A stretch of DNA of 16,802 nt from JAWLHA01 sp041690535. GTDB taxonomy: Bacteria > Pseudomonadota > Gammaproteobacteria > Thiohalomonadales > Thiohalomonadaceae. The notes below the pieces were generated by a model that was given only the letters and a program-made list of their open reading frames with translations, did not search any database and had not been told where the DNA came from. Made by a program: the position numbers and the translations under genes. Where the stretch lies: positions 1 through 16,802 of the forward strand of contig JAWLHA010000078.1 in NCBI GenBank assembly GCA_041690535.1, read 5' to 3'. Below, piece by piece: positions 1-8,481 of the stretch (the stretch's first letter is position 1; each line of letters starts with the position of its first letter).

Positions 1-107
1 AGCGTACATGGATGTATTCACAGCGGACCTGCTTTCAAGGACTTACGTCGCTCACAGCACGGCCGTGACGTTAGTATGCGTTCACCCTGCCTCTCACCCA
101 TTGACTG

Positions 108-131
108 CCGCCAGAGAGGCGGTTTATCTTT
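108..131 (+). terminator. Terminator-like hairpin
   Basis: A CCGCC/GGCGG stem with an AGAGA loop (108-122) is followed by the T-rich tail TTTATCTTT. This has the form of a short intrinsic terminator reading rightward, presumably for a gene that ends left of the window. The stem is only 5 bp, so this is tentative. Nothing else was recognised between 1 and 317. Confidence 0.3.
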
Positions 132-317
132 CCCACACTCTTCCAGCCCCCCCGGGCTACCGGGAAAACGCCGCGGGCTTTCGCCTGCCCCGGGACGAGT
201 TTGGTCCCGTTCCTTTGTCGCGGGGCTGAGCCCAACCTCTCCAGGGCAAGTTGCAGCACCTACGCCCGGATGCGCCGCCTGCCCCTCAGATCCCCACCTG
301 TTGGCGAGTGTGACCTG

Positions 318-2267
318 ATGAAAGAACTGAGTCTGAGCTATCGAATCTCCGTCTGGCTGCTGGCGCTGGGCCTGCTCTGTCTGACGGTCTCGGTCACCTA
401 TGTGTACAGCCTGCGCGGCGACTTGCAGAGTAAGGCCCTGGACCGGCGCGCACTGGAGCTGAGCAATACCCTGACAAACCGTCTCGAAACCAAGTTCGAC
501 GTGGGCATCACCAATGCGGTGGCGCTGGCCCGTGATCCGTTGCTGGTTGAGGCGGTGCTGCGCGGTGACACGGCACAGGCCCAGGCGGTGATTGGCAGCG
601 TACGTCAGGCTTATGGCGACTACACCAACTATCAGGGGATTCAGGTTCATCTGATGGACGCCAACGGCCAGCCCATCTATCAAAGCGCCAAGCGCCCCAC
701 TGCGGCCGATGCCGCCTCCCAGGGCGGAGTGCGGGTTGCGCTTGGAGAGCGCAAGACACATGCAGCGTTCGAGCGCGATGCCAACGGTAATGTGTTGATC
801 CGCGCCTTTGCGCCACTGATCCATCAGGAACGGGTCATCGGCGTGATCGAACTGACCCAGGGCGTGGGCAGCATCAGCCGTGACTTCTTCCGGGAGAAGA
901 TCAACTACCTGATGCTCCTTGATCCGGCCCACCTCCGCAGCGGCATGCCGGCCCAGAACAATGCACGCGTGGGCAACTACGTGGTCGCCAACAACCGCTG
1001 GTTCTCCGAAGAGGTGGTGAGCTTTGCCCAGACCGTCGACCTGGCACGGGGGCTGAGGGAGGGGCGTATTCTGGATGCCGAATGGTTTAGCACCGTCGTC
1101 CCGGTGACGGACGGCAGTGGCCAAACCCTGGCCCTGCACGTACTTGGCCTACCGGGCTCGGTCCTGCGCCAGGATATCGCCGCCGCCACCTCCCTGGCCG
1201 ACTCGCTGCTGTGGGCGATGGTGCTGTTGGTCATCCTGCTGGTGGGCCTGGCGGTATTGCTAATCCGCAAGTTGGTGATCCAGCCCATCGGCCAGATCGC
1301 CGATGCCCTGACCGATATCGCCGAGGGCCAGGGGGACCTGACCCATCGCCTCACCGTGAACCGTAACGACGAGATCGGTCAGGTGGCCACCAGCTTCAAC
1401 CGCTTCACCGACAATATCCAGCAATTGGTGCGGCAGATCGCCGCACAGGGCGGCCAGGTGGCCAGTGCCGGCAATGGGTTGAAACACTCGACCGGCCTGA
1501 CCCGTGAGGGGGCAGACACGCAACAGCATGAGATCGTACAGGTCGCTGCCGCCATCGAGGAAATGGGCGCCGCCGCCAGCGAGGTGGCGCAAAACGCCGA
1601 CCATACCCGCGAGTCCACTGAGGGTGGCAGCACCCAGGTGGCCACCGCCCGCCAAGCCATGGACCGCCTGCTCAAGGCCATCGAGACCCAGACCGCCGAG
1701 ATCGAGCGCACCACCGACGACATCACCGCACTGGAACAGCAGTCCGAATCCATCGGCCAAGTGGTCCAAGTGATCCGCGAAATCACCGAGCAGACCAACC
1801 TGCTCGCCCTCAACGCCGCGATTGAAGCGGCCCGTGCCGGGGAACACGGACGTGGGTTCGCCGTGGTGGCCGACGAGGTACGCACCCTGGCGGGCCGCAC
1901 CCACGAGTCCACCGGCACCATCGAGAAGACCGTGCAGAACCTGCAGGAGCGCACCCGCGCCGGGGTCAAGAGCATGCAGCAAAATCGCGAACAGGCCGTG
2001 CAAAGCCTGCAGCACGTGCGCGACACCCATGCCATGCTGGCCAGCCTGGCCGAAATGATGGACAAGATCCGCGGAATGACCACTCAAATCGCCGCCGCCA
2101 CAGAGGAGGAGACCGCGGTTGCCCAGGAGCTCAGCCGCAGCATCAGCCGCATTCAGCAGATTGCCGAAGAGGCCGCTGCCAATGCTGAGGAAAGCGCACG
2201 CAACGCCGAACACCTGCTCGATCTCTCCGAGTCGATGCAGCATTCGGTTTCGCGTTTCCGCTTCTAA
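318..2267 (+). CDS. Methyl-accepting chemotaxis protein (transmembrane chemoreceptor)
   Basis: 649-residue inner-membrane chemoreceptor that would signal to CheW/CheA. The start MKELSLSYR is chosen because the first transmembrane helix follows directly (about residues 10-30); the open frame upstream of it is shadow. GGCGAG lies 9 nt before the ATG as a weak ribosome site. Residues about 31-293 form the periplasmic sensor. It is Cache-like, with segments such as IQVHLMDANGQPIYQSAK and a second strand set around VIGVIELTQGVGS. TM2 is about 295-317, HAMP about 318-370 (QGDLTHRL), and then comes the cytoplasmic coiled coil. The conserved hairpin tip EQTNLLALNAAIEAARAGE...GRGFAVVADEVRTLA lies at about 487-525. 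The C-terminus (VSRFRF) has no NWETF-type CheR/CheB tether. The ligand cannot be read from the sequence. A second receptor follows 358 nt downstream with its own promoter, so the two are probably not one operon. Confidence 0.95.
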   Translation: MKELSLSYRISVWLLALGLLCLTVSVTYVYSLRGDLQSKALDRRALELSNTLTNRLETKFDVGITNAVALARDPLLVEAVLRGDTAQAQAVIGSVRQAYGDYTNYQGIQVHLMDANGQPIYQSAKRPTAADAASQGGVRVALGERKTHAAFERDANGNVLIRAFAPLIHQERVIGVIELTQGVGSISRDFFREKINYLMLLDPAHLRSGMPAQNNARVGNYVVANNRWFSEEVVSFAQTVDLARGLREGRILDAEWFSTVVPVTDGSGQTLALHVLGLPGSVLRQDIAAATSLADSLLWAMVLLVILLVGLAVLLIRKLVIQPIGQIADALTDIAEGQGDLTHRLTVNRNDEIGQVATSFNRFTDNIQQLVRQIAAQGGQVASAGNGLKHSTGLTREGADTQQHEIVQVAAAIEEMGAAASEVAQNADHTRESTEGGSTQVATARQAMDRLLKAIETQTAEIERTTDDITALEQQSESIGQVVQVIREITEQTNLLALNAAIEAARAGEHGRGFAVVADEVRTLAGRTHESTGTIEKTVQNLQERTRAGVKSMQQNREQAVQSLQHVRDTHAMLASLAEMMDKIRGMTTQIAAATEEETAVAQELSRSISRIQQIAEEAAANAEESARNAEHLLDLSESMQHSVSRFRF

Positions 2268-2530
2268 TCCGCCTTGGTCTTTCCAGTCCCCACAACATCA
2301 TGGCCGATTCCATGCGGTAGCCGCTGCAACGGTGAAGAGCCGACCTTCACGGTCGTCCTGCCGCAAAACCGGGGGTAGCATGGGGTGGCCGCAAACAAAG
2401 ACCAACTCAACTCCTGACGCCGCAAGTCGCTTCAATCCCTCATCAAAGTGCGAACGACTGCCAATTCTCAGTTTGGAAGGAGAGGAGGCGGACCGTCCCA
2501 GCCGGGCAGAAACTTTGCAGCCAACGGACC

Positions 2531-2558
2531 TACAGTTTACACCGTCAACTGCCGATAG
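2531..2558 (+). promoter_or_regulatory. Candidate sigma-28 (FliA) promoter for the second chemoreceptor
   Basis: TACAGTTT at 2531-2538 and GCCGATAG at 2551-2558 are separated by 12 nt. The flagellar sigma-28 consensus is TAAAGTTT-N11-GCCGATAA. Each box differs at one position and the spacer is 1 nt long. Transcription would start near 2565, about 60 nt before the ATG at 2626. Chemoreceptor genes are classic sigma-28 targets, which supports the call. The rest of the gap at 2268-2625 shows no gene. Confidence 0.55.
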
Positions 2559-2625
2559 AGTCGCATACCCCGGACTGGTATCTTCGCGTGGGGACGAGAG
2601 GACGCCCCAACTTGGGAGAAAGACC

Positions 2626-4542
2626 ATGTTGCGCAACTTCAGTATCGGTCTTCGCATTGCGATCGGCTCGGCGCTGGTGCTCGTGCTCGCCTTGGCGATC
2701 ATCACTCCGCTGGTGCTAGGTCAGGTGGAGGAGATCGTCGGCCAGGCCGAGCGGCGGGAAATGCAGGCGCTTTACGGGCAGTTGATGGACCGGCTCGCAG
2801 CGGAGGAGCGGGTTGCCGCGGCCCTGGCCGACAATATCGCCGCAACGCCGCACTTTGGCGAGCTGTTTGCCAACGGTGACCGCGAGGGGCTGAAAGCCGA
2901 ACTGCTCGCGGTCTTCAGGACCATGCGGGACAAGTACGCCGTCAACCAGTTCCAGTTCCATACCCCGCCGGCACTTTCCTACCTTCGGTTGCACGAAGTC
3001 GACAAACACGGCGACGACCTCTCCAGTCTCCGCCGCACCGTAGTGGAGGTAAACGAAAGCAAGAAGGGCGTGCGAGGCCTGGAAGTCGGCGTCGCGGGAT
3101 TGGGCGTGCGAGGCGTCGCCCCGGTGTTCCACCAGGGCCGGCACATCGGTTCGGTCGAATTCGGCATGAGCTTCGGGCAGCCTTTCTTCGACACATTCAA
3201 AGCCGGTGCCACTGATGTCGGCCTGGAGATCAGCCTGTTCCTGAAGCGCGACGCAAAGTTCCAGCCATTTGCCAAGACCTACACCGGTGACAACCTGCTC
3301 ACCGATACGGAGTTGGCGGGCGCCATCAGCAAACCACTCCTGACCGTCCGCCAGCTGGGCGGCAAGTCGAAATCGGTGTACGCGCGCCAGGTAACCGACT
3401 ATTCCGGAAAGCCAATCGGCGTGGTCGAGATTGCGGTGGACCGCGAATACTACGAAGCTGCGCTCGCGGGTGCCCGCAACAGTACGCTGCTCATCGGTGG
3501 GGTGGCACTGCTGCTTGGCATCGGCATCTCCACGCTGCTGAGCCTCTCGATCCGCCGTCCCCTCTGCAATACCTGCGACGCGATGGAAGACATCGCCCAG
3601 GGTGAGGGCGACCTGACCCGTCGCCTCCAGACCACTGGCCGCGACGAGGTGGCCCAACTTGCCGCGGCCTTTAACAAGTTCGTGGAAAGGATACAGCAGA
3701 CTGTCGCCCGGGTGGGCGGCTCCACCACGCAGCTGGCGGCGGCCTCCGAGGAGTTGTCCACGATCACCGCCGTTTCCAAACAGTCCATTGATCGCCAGCA
3801 ACAGCAGACCGAGCAGGTGGTGACCGCCATCAACGAGATGACCGCCACGGTGCAGGAGGTGGCACGCAATGCCCAGAATGCCGCCGAGGCCGCCCGCCAG
3901 GCGGACGGCGAGGCCCGCACCGGAACCGAGGTGGTGACCGCCACCATCGACGCCATTGACACCCTGGCACGCGAGGTCGAGCGGGCGGCGGAGGTGATCC
4001 AGCAGCTCGAGATCCACAGCAACGATATCGGTCAGGTACTGGAGGTGATCCGCGCCATCGCGGACCAGACCAACCTGTTGGCGCTCAACGCTGCCATCGA
4101 GGCGGCCCGTGCCGGGGAACAGGGGCGCGGTTTCGCGGTGGTGGCGGATGAGGTGCGCACCCTGGCCAGCCGGACCCAGGCCTCGACCAAGGAGATCGAG
4201 GAGACCATTGCCAAGCTGCAGAACGGAGCACGCGATGCGGTCAAAGTAATGGCGGAAGGTCGCGGTAAGGCGCTGTTCAGCGTTGAACAGGCGGGAAAGG
4301 CCGGCGATGCACTCAACAGTATTACCCGTGCGGTGGCGACCATCTCCGACATGAACGCGCAGATCGCCAGCGCCGCGGAACAGCAGAGTGCGGTGGCCGA
4401 GGAGATCAACAAGAACGTCCACACCATCAACGCAATCACTGAAGAAAACGCCAAGGGTGCGGAGCAGACTGCCGAGAGTTCCGACGGTTTGGCGCGGCTC
4501 GCCAACGAGCTGCAACAACTGGTGGGGCAGTTCCGCTACTGA
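2626..4542 (+). CDS. Methyl-accepting chemotaxis protein with dCache_3-like sensor
   Basis: 638-residue transmembrane chemoreceptor. The start MLRNFSIGLRIAIGS is supported by GGGAGA 6 nt upstream and by TM1 at about residues 7-30; the same frame is open much further upstream, but that part has no receptor features. The periplasmic sensor (about 31-285) resembles the dCache_3 family: FQFHTPPALSYLRLHEVDKHGDDLSS, then GLEVGVAGLGVRGVAPVF and HIGSVEFGMSF. TM2 is about 288-309. HAMP is about 310-360 and contains an unusual Cys pair (PLCNTCDAMEDIAQGEGDLTRRL). The signalling hairpin DQTNLLALNAAIEAARAGEQGRGFAVV is at about 478-505. There is no C-terminal CheR-binding pentapeptide. A sigma-28-like promoter lies just upstream. 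A shared ligand with the first receptor is not implied, because the sensor domains differ. Confidence 0.95.
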   Translation: MLRNFSIGLRIAIGSALVLVLALAIITPLVLGQVEEIVGQAERREMQALYGQLMDRLAAEERVAAALADNIAATPHFGELFANGDREGLKAELLAVFRTMRDKYAVNQFQFHTPPALSYLRLHEVDKHGDDLSSLRRTVVEVNESKKGVRGLEVGVAGLGVRGVAPVFHQGRHIGSVEFGMSFGQPFFDTFKAGATDVGLEISLFLKRDAKFQPFAKTYTGDNLLTDTELAGAISKPLLTVRQLGGKSKSVYARQVTDYSGKPIGVVEIAVDREYYEAALAGARNSTLLIGGVALLLGIGISTLLSLSIRRPLCNTCDAMEDIAQGEGDLTRRLQTTGRDEVAQLAAAFNKFVERIQQTVARVGGSTTQLAAASEELSTITAVSKQSIDRQQQQTEQVVTAINEMTATVQEVARNAQNAAEAARQADGEARTGTEVVTATIDAIDTLAREVERAAEVIQQLEIHSNDIGQVLEVIRAIADQTNLLALNAAIEAARAGEQGRGFAVVADEVRTLASRTQASTKEIEETIAKLQNGARDAVKVMAEGRGKALFSVEQAGKAGDALNSITRAVATISDMNAQIASAAEQQSAVAEEINKNVHTINAITEENAKGAEQTAESSDGLARLANELQQLVGQFRY

Positions 4543-4556
4543 CTTTCCCAAGCCGG

Positions 4557-4586
4557 GCCCGGTTTCAACACTCCCGGAAACCGGGC
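4557..4586 (+). terminator. Hairpin after the chemoreceptor gene
   Basis: A perfect 9-bp stem, GCCCGGTTT (4557-4565) with AAACCGGGC (4578-4586), encloses a 12-nt loop and starts 14 nt after the stop codon of the second chemoreceptor. It lacks a clear T-tract. It may act as an mRNA 3'-end or attenuating hairpin rather than a canonical intrinsic terminator. Confidence 0.45.
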
Positions 4587-4645
4587 TCACCAGTTCTTCA
4601 ACTCGGTGCCGGATTGTGCGCTCACGCCCCGCTTGCAATGGTGGG

Positions 4646-4770
4646 TCACTGCACGAACACCTCCCCCAGTCGGTCGGGCGGGAGCAGTCCCGTGAAGAGA
4701 AAGCCTTGCGCTTCGTCGCACCCGGTAGCGGTGAGGAAATCCCTCTGGGCGGTAGCGACAGTAGCGTTCT
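4646..4770 (-). pseudogene. Relic of an EAL-domain c-di-GMP phosphodiesterase (C-terminal end only)
   Basis: On the minus strand the reading ends at a TGA at 4648-4646. It encodes ATAQRDFLTATGCDEAQGFL, then FTGLLPPDRLGEVFVQ. This matches the C-terminal end of EAL phosphodiesterase domains, where a block of the form ...FL...GCD.AQGYLF..P.....F... precedes the stop. Only about 40 residues are recognisable. The catalytic EAL and DDFGTG-type motifs are absent and nothing upstream (4770-5083) continues the domain, so the gene is a decayed remnant. Recognition is by motif only, from memory of the family. Confidence 0.6.
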
Positions 4771-4980
4771 TTTTTGCCCCCCTTTCGCCCCAAACGCAGC
4801 AACGAAACAGGCGCAAATCGCAAAACCTCTCCCCCACCACCGCCTGAAGTCACTTACTCCAACAGTCTGTGCCAAAGCCTCGGCGGGCGGGGTTCCGGTG
4901 GATGTCCCGTTAGTATCCCTCGTCCCCGCAGCATCTGAACCCACCTAGTCCAGCGTCCGTAAGAGCACAACGGAATCGGC

Positions 4981-5008
4981 TTGCGGTGGGTGTCTCCTTG
5001 GCTATCAT
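4981..5008 (+). promoter_or_regulatory. Candidate sigma-70 promoter for the photolyase gene
   Basis: TTGCGG (4981-4986) and TATCAT (5003-5008) are separated by 16 nt and lie about 75 nt before the photolyase ATG. Both boxes match the consensus at four of six positions or better. No other regulatory signal was seen in this gap. Confidence 0.35.
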
Positions 5009-5083
5009 CATCGCCGGATCCAGGCAGCGATCTCTCTGTCCCTTCTCTCTTTTTATGCAGGGAAGCCGAGTGGGGGTAAGAAG

Positions 5084-6544
5084 ATGCGTACCGCCATTGT
5101 CTGGTTTCGACGTGACCTGCGCGTGGCCGATCACCCGGCGCTGCGGGCCGCTCGCGGGTGCGATCGACTCATCCCGGTCTACATCCACGGCCCAGATGAG
5201 GACGCCCCCTGGGCCGCCGGGGCGGCCTCGCGCTGGTGGCTCCACCACAGCCTGAGTGCATTGCAACATGCGCTTGGCCGCCGCGGCTCCCGTCTTCTGA
5301 TCCGCAAGGGGCCGGCCACCGAGGCGCTGTTGCAGCTGGCCCGCGAAGCGGACGCCACCGCGCTGTTCTGGAGTGGCGACTTGCCTGAGCCAGCGGCGCG
5401 CCGCCAGGCCGCACAGGTCAGGTCGGCCCTGCAGGTGGCGGGAATTTCGTGTCACGAGTTTGGCGGATACCTGCTCCACATCCCCGAGGCACTCCGTACC
5501 CGAGGGGGACAGCCGTTCCGGGTGTTCACCCCCTTCTGGAAGGCCCTGCAGCAAAGCGCACCGCCATCCGATCCGCAGCCCGCCCCACGCGCCCTTCCGC
5601 CGGTGCCCGGTCAACTGCACTCGCTGCCCCTCGCCGCCCTGGAGCTTCTGCCCCGCATCCGCTGGGACAGCGGTCTGGCGGCGAGCTGGCGCCCCGGTGA
5701 GCCGGGCGCCCGCAAACGGCTCGCCGAGTTTGCCGCCACGGCGCTGGCAGATTATCCCGAGGGCCGGGACCACCCCGCAGAGACCGGGACCTCCAGGCTC
5801 TCGCCCCACCTCCACTTCGGTGAGATCACCCCTCGTCAGATCCTGCACGTGGTGGACCGCGAGGTCGCCATGAGCCCTTCCCTGCTCCGCGGCGCCGAGG
5901 CCTTCACGCGCCAACTCGGCTGGAGGGAGTTCGGCGCGTACCTGCTGCACCACTTCCCCCACACCCCCGAGGCGCCCCTGGACCGGCGTTTCGAACAGTT
6001 CCGGTGGCGTCACGACTATGCGCCACTTTACGACGCGTGGCGGCATGGGGCCACGGGCTACCCCATCGTCGATGCGGGTCTCAGGGAGCTGTGGCACACA
6101 GGATGGATGCACAATCGCGTGCGGCTACTGGCAGCCTCCCTCCTAGTCAAGAACCTGCGTGTGCCGTGGCAGGAAGGGGCACGCTGGTTCTGGGATACCT
6201 TGGTGGATGCCGACCTGGGCAACAACACCCTGGGGTGGCAGTGGGTGGCGGGATGCGGCGCCGACGCAGCGCCCTTCTTCCGCGTCTTCAACCCCGTGCT
6301 GCAGGCACAACGGCACGATCCGCAGGGCCGCTATGTGCGTCGCTGGCTTCCCGAACTCGCGGGACTGCCCGACCGCTGGCTGGCCCGCCCCTGGGCGGCG
6401 CCCGCGACGGTGCTGGCGAGCGCCGGCGTGGTACTGGGGCGCGACTATCCGCAGCCGGTGGTCCCCTTCGCCCCTTCACGCCAGGAAGCCCTGGACGCCT
6501 GGCATCAGTCAGTGCGCAGCCCAAGGGTCCATGGGCCCGGATAG
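5084..6544 (+). CDS. phrB: Deoxyribodipyrimidine photolyase (class I CPD photolyase)
   Basis: 486-residue cytoplasmic flavoprotein that uses blue/near-UV light to split cyclobutane pyrimidine dimers through FADH-. The N-terminal alpha/beta antenna-binding domain opens with RTAIVWFRRDLRVADHPAL, the classic start of the family. The FAD-binding helical domain carries GTSRLSPHLHFGEITPRQ, GWREFGAYLLHHFP, GYPIVDAGLRELWHTGWMHN and DADLGNNTLGWQWVAGCG followed by FNP. These contain the FAD-contacting and electron-transfer Trp positions typical of the family. The length is normal (E. coli PhrB is about 470). GGGGG 7 nt before the ATG serves as ribosome site. The gene stands alone, with no cryptochrome or MerR-type regulator beside it. 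The antenna pigment (MTHF, 8-HDF or other) cannot be told from the sequence. Confidence 0.95.
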   Translation: MRTAIVWFRRDLRVADHPALRAARGCDRLIPVYIHGPDEDAPWAAGAASRWWLHHSLSALQHALGRRGSRLLIRKGPATEALLQLAREADATALFWSGDLPEPAARRQAAQVRSALQVAGISCHEFGGYLLHIPEALRTRGGQPFRVFTPFWKALQQSAPPSDPQPAPRALPPVPGQLHSLPLAALELLPRIRWDSGLAASWRPGEPGARKRLAEFAATALADYPEGRDHPAETGTSRLSPHLHFGEITPRQILHVVDREVAMSPSLLRGAEAFTRQLGWREFGAYLLHHFPHTPEAPLDRRFEQFRWRHDYAPLYDAWRHGATGYPIVDAGLRELWHTGWMHNRVRLLAASLLVKNLRVPWQEGARWFWDTLVDADLGNNTLGWQWVAGCGADAAPFFRVFNPVLQAQRHDPQGRYVRRWLPELAGLPDRWLARPWAAPATVLASAGVVLGRDYPQPVVPFAPSRQEALDAWHQSVRSPRVHGPG

Positions 6545-6683
6545 CCGCCGCGAACGCCCTGAGCATCAGGCATGGGCCATAAAAGGGTGGTGAGATATCT
6601 TCCGATTAGCCCCCTCAGTTTGAATGCTCACTCTGGGACCTGCCTTGGCGGCTCCCGGCTGGGTAGCTCCGGAGGCAGTGCCC

Positions 6684-7169
6684 TCATGGACGACGCAGCC
6701 CTCCCCAAGTGCGCACGCCAAAGACCGAGACGAGCACCAGCAGCGTGGTCAGTCCCAGACTACCGCCCCTACCCTTGTGGTTTTCCGAGTAGACCACCTC
6801 TACCTCCCCCGGCTTCTCCTTCAACCTGGCGTTAAAACGGCTCAGCGCCTGCTTTAAATTGGCGGCGACATCGGCCGCAGCCAGCTCGAAGCCCCGCTGG
6901 GAGTCCTTGCGTGTCTGTTCGGTCAGGTTGACAATGGTTGCCGAACCTTTGACCTGACTGGTTCCAGGTGCGCGAAACAACATCTTCCGGCTGGGGACAT
7001 CGAAGAGTGCCACATCAATGAGAGTGCTGGTGTCGTTCCTCTCCCCTTCGAACAAGTAGGACCCACAATGGTCCAGTAGGTCACGGACCAGAAGCTCTGA
7101 TCGGTATTCTGGACCTGGTCGTAGGAGATGAGCGCAACCACGTCCGTGCCGTACTTGCCAATGTTTCGG
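6684..7169 (-). pseudogene. Broken rhombotarget lipoprotein with GlyGly-CTERM tail
   Basis: Two minus-strand frames together rebuild the C-terminal two thirds of a lipoprotein of the kind processed by rhombosortase. About 7169-7049 gives NIGKYGTDVVALISYDQVQ...VTYWTIVG. About 7046-6684 continues YLFEGERNDTSTLIDVALFD, then RKMLFRAPGTS, KGSATIVNLTEQ and a Lys-rich stretch. The tail GRGGSLGLTTLLVLVSVFG followed by LRRP fits a GlyGly-CTERM signal: Gly-Gly-Ser, a hydrophobic helix, then basic residues. A single missing base near 7047-7049 separates the frames. The lipobox signal peptide and N-terminal third are not visible, and a stop lies upstream of NIGKYG. The gene is therefore both truncated and frameshifted. 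The family call is from memory of the conserved blocks. Confidence 0.6.
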
Positions 7170-7299
7170 GCTTATGCAGCGGTTGCAACGGGCGACCTAT
7201 CCGATTCTCGATCAGCCTATCGACACAGGCGTCTACCGGCAGGTGCGAGTCAACCTGTTGGTCATTCCAGCGGCCCCCTTTTTGCAATGAGCTCAACGC

Positions 7300-8481
7300 T
7301 CACTCTGTCGTGAGATTGTCATCCGGCTCGCTGCAGCCCGGCCAAAGCCTATTCTGACGGTCCTGTATAACCAGCCCCTGCTCCTTCAGCCCGGCCAGGT
7401 CACGCTGCTTGGTTTTATCAGTCAATTTGATGTAGAGCGCATGGTACCAGGGGGCCCGACGCAGGTCAGGCAGCGGCACAGGCGCGCCTGCCTCCATAAG
7501 TTGGGTGACGATGGCGTACTGGCGGATGTTGATCGCTTTCTCGTCGTGGCGGCGCTTGACGTCATTCTCGAACAGAATGGATTTGATCAGATAGTTCACC
7601 CGATCGTGCAGCTTATTGATGCTGGTGAGCATTCCTTCGAGAAAGAACAGCACGAAGTCGGTGTTGGGGTATCTCGCCTTCTTCTCCGCCTGTTTGCGGC
7701 AGTGGTTGAACAGGGCAAAGTAGCGGTCGATGTGCTCGAAGTAGTAACGCGCCTGGGCAAAGGGGGCGTAGCGAAATCCTTCGCGCTGTAGCAGGGTCGC
7801 TTCCAACACGCGCCCCACCCGCCCATTGCCATCCCAGAAGGGGTGGATGAGTTCATAGTAGTAGTGCACCAAGGGTGCCCGGATCAGCGCCGGGATCTCT
7901 GCCTCGATCAGCTGTTGGTGCCACTGCACCAGCTGCTCCAGAAGGAGGGTCACATCCCCGCCGTATTGCGGTGGCTTGTAGCGACCACCGTGGGCCGGAT
8001 CGCCCACATGGGTGACAATCCCCTTGGAGTTGTCCCTGAGCAGTCCAGGGCGGTTGTATTCATGGGGGAGCTGGTTGGTCACCGCTGTGTGGACCTGCAG
8101 GACGAACGCCACGTCGAGCCGCCAGCCGGGTGTGGCTGCAGCCTGCTGGGAGAGCTTGTAGGCCTCGCTGAGATTTCGCGCCCTGCGCTGCTCGGTATCC
8201 TGTATGTCGACGGGGGAGAGATCCACCGCGTGTCGGGTCTCTTCCTCGGTGAGGGTGCCGCCTTCGATACTGTTGGTACCGAAAATGCTGCTCACCACCA
8301 CCTCCCTCTCCAGACGGTTGGCGACTTGCGCCAGTGGGGAGCCTTTGAAACGCTGGTGCGCGTCACCGATGCGCAACAAAAGGGTTTCCATCGCCGCGCC
8401 ATCGACCCCAACCCGGAAGGTGAAGGGACCGTTCCGGGCAGTTTCGACCTTCAGTGTACGTTCCGGGAGTTCGAGGGGCAT
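7300..8481 (-). CDS. Fic family protein (AMPylase-type, self-inhibited class)
   Basis: 393 residues. Fic enzymes transfer AMP (less often other nucleotidyl groups) from a nucleotide to a hydroxyl side chain of a target protein. The active-site loop HPFWDGNGR at residues 213-221 is complete: the catalytic His, the acidic residue for Mg2+, and the GNGR phosphate-binding part. An N-terminal inhibitory motif of the (S/T)xxxE(G/N) type is present as TNSIEG (residues 69-74). Its Glu would occupy the nucleotide site and hold the enzyme off, as in class II Fic proteins. A helical N-terminal cap precedes it, and a winged-helix-like C-terminal region (about 318-375) ends the protein, as in many stand-alone bacterial Fic proteins of this size. 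The start MPLELPERTL is the first Met after an AT-rich upstream region. No separate antitoxin gene is adjacent, which fits internal inhibition. The target is unknown. Confidence 0.93.
   Translation of the reverse strand: MPLELPERTLKVETARNGPFTFRVGVDGAAMETLLLRIGDAHQRFKGSPLAQVANRLEREVVVSSIFGTNSIEGGTLTEEETRHAVDLSPVDIQDTEQRRARNLSEAYKLSQQAAATPGWRLDVAFVLQVHTAVTNQLPHEYNRPGLLRDNSKGIVTHVGDPAHGGRYKPPQYGGDVTLLLEQLVQWHQQLIEAEIPALIRAPLVHYYYELIHPFWDGNGRVGRVLEATLLQREGFRYAPFAQARYYFEHIDRYFALFNHCRKQAEKKARYPNTDFVLFFLEGMLTSINKLHDRVNYLIKSILFENDVKRRHDEKAINIRQYAIVTQLMEAGAPVPLPDLRRAPWYHALYIKLTDKTKQRDLAGLKEQGLVIQDRQNRLWPGCSEPDDNLTTE

Noticed and set aside
120..300. Possible riboswitch (c-di-GMP type) before the first chemoreceptor
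   Set aside because: GC-rich hairpins are present, but the conserved c-di-GMP-I core sequences are not found.
2119..2625. N-terminal extension of the second chemoreceptor (frame open to 2119)
   Set aside because: It overlaps the end of the first receptor gene and has no receptor features. The Met at 2626 has a good ribosome site and is followed by TM1.
2716..4944. 742-codon open frame antisense to the second chemoreceptor
   Set aside because: Shadow of GC-rich, codon-biased coding sequence. No family features except that other frames near 4646-4770 carry the EAL relic.
4910..6112. 400-codon open frame antisense to the photolyase
   Set aside because: Low-complexity Gly/Arg/Pro-rich translation opposite a clear photolyase gene; no motif recognised.
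7174..7290. Short plus-strand reading MQRLQRATYPILDQ... to a stop at about 7290
   Set aside because: Looks protein-like for about 38 residues, but no family was recognised and there is no ribosome site; insufficient support.
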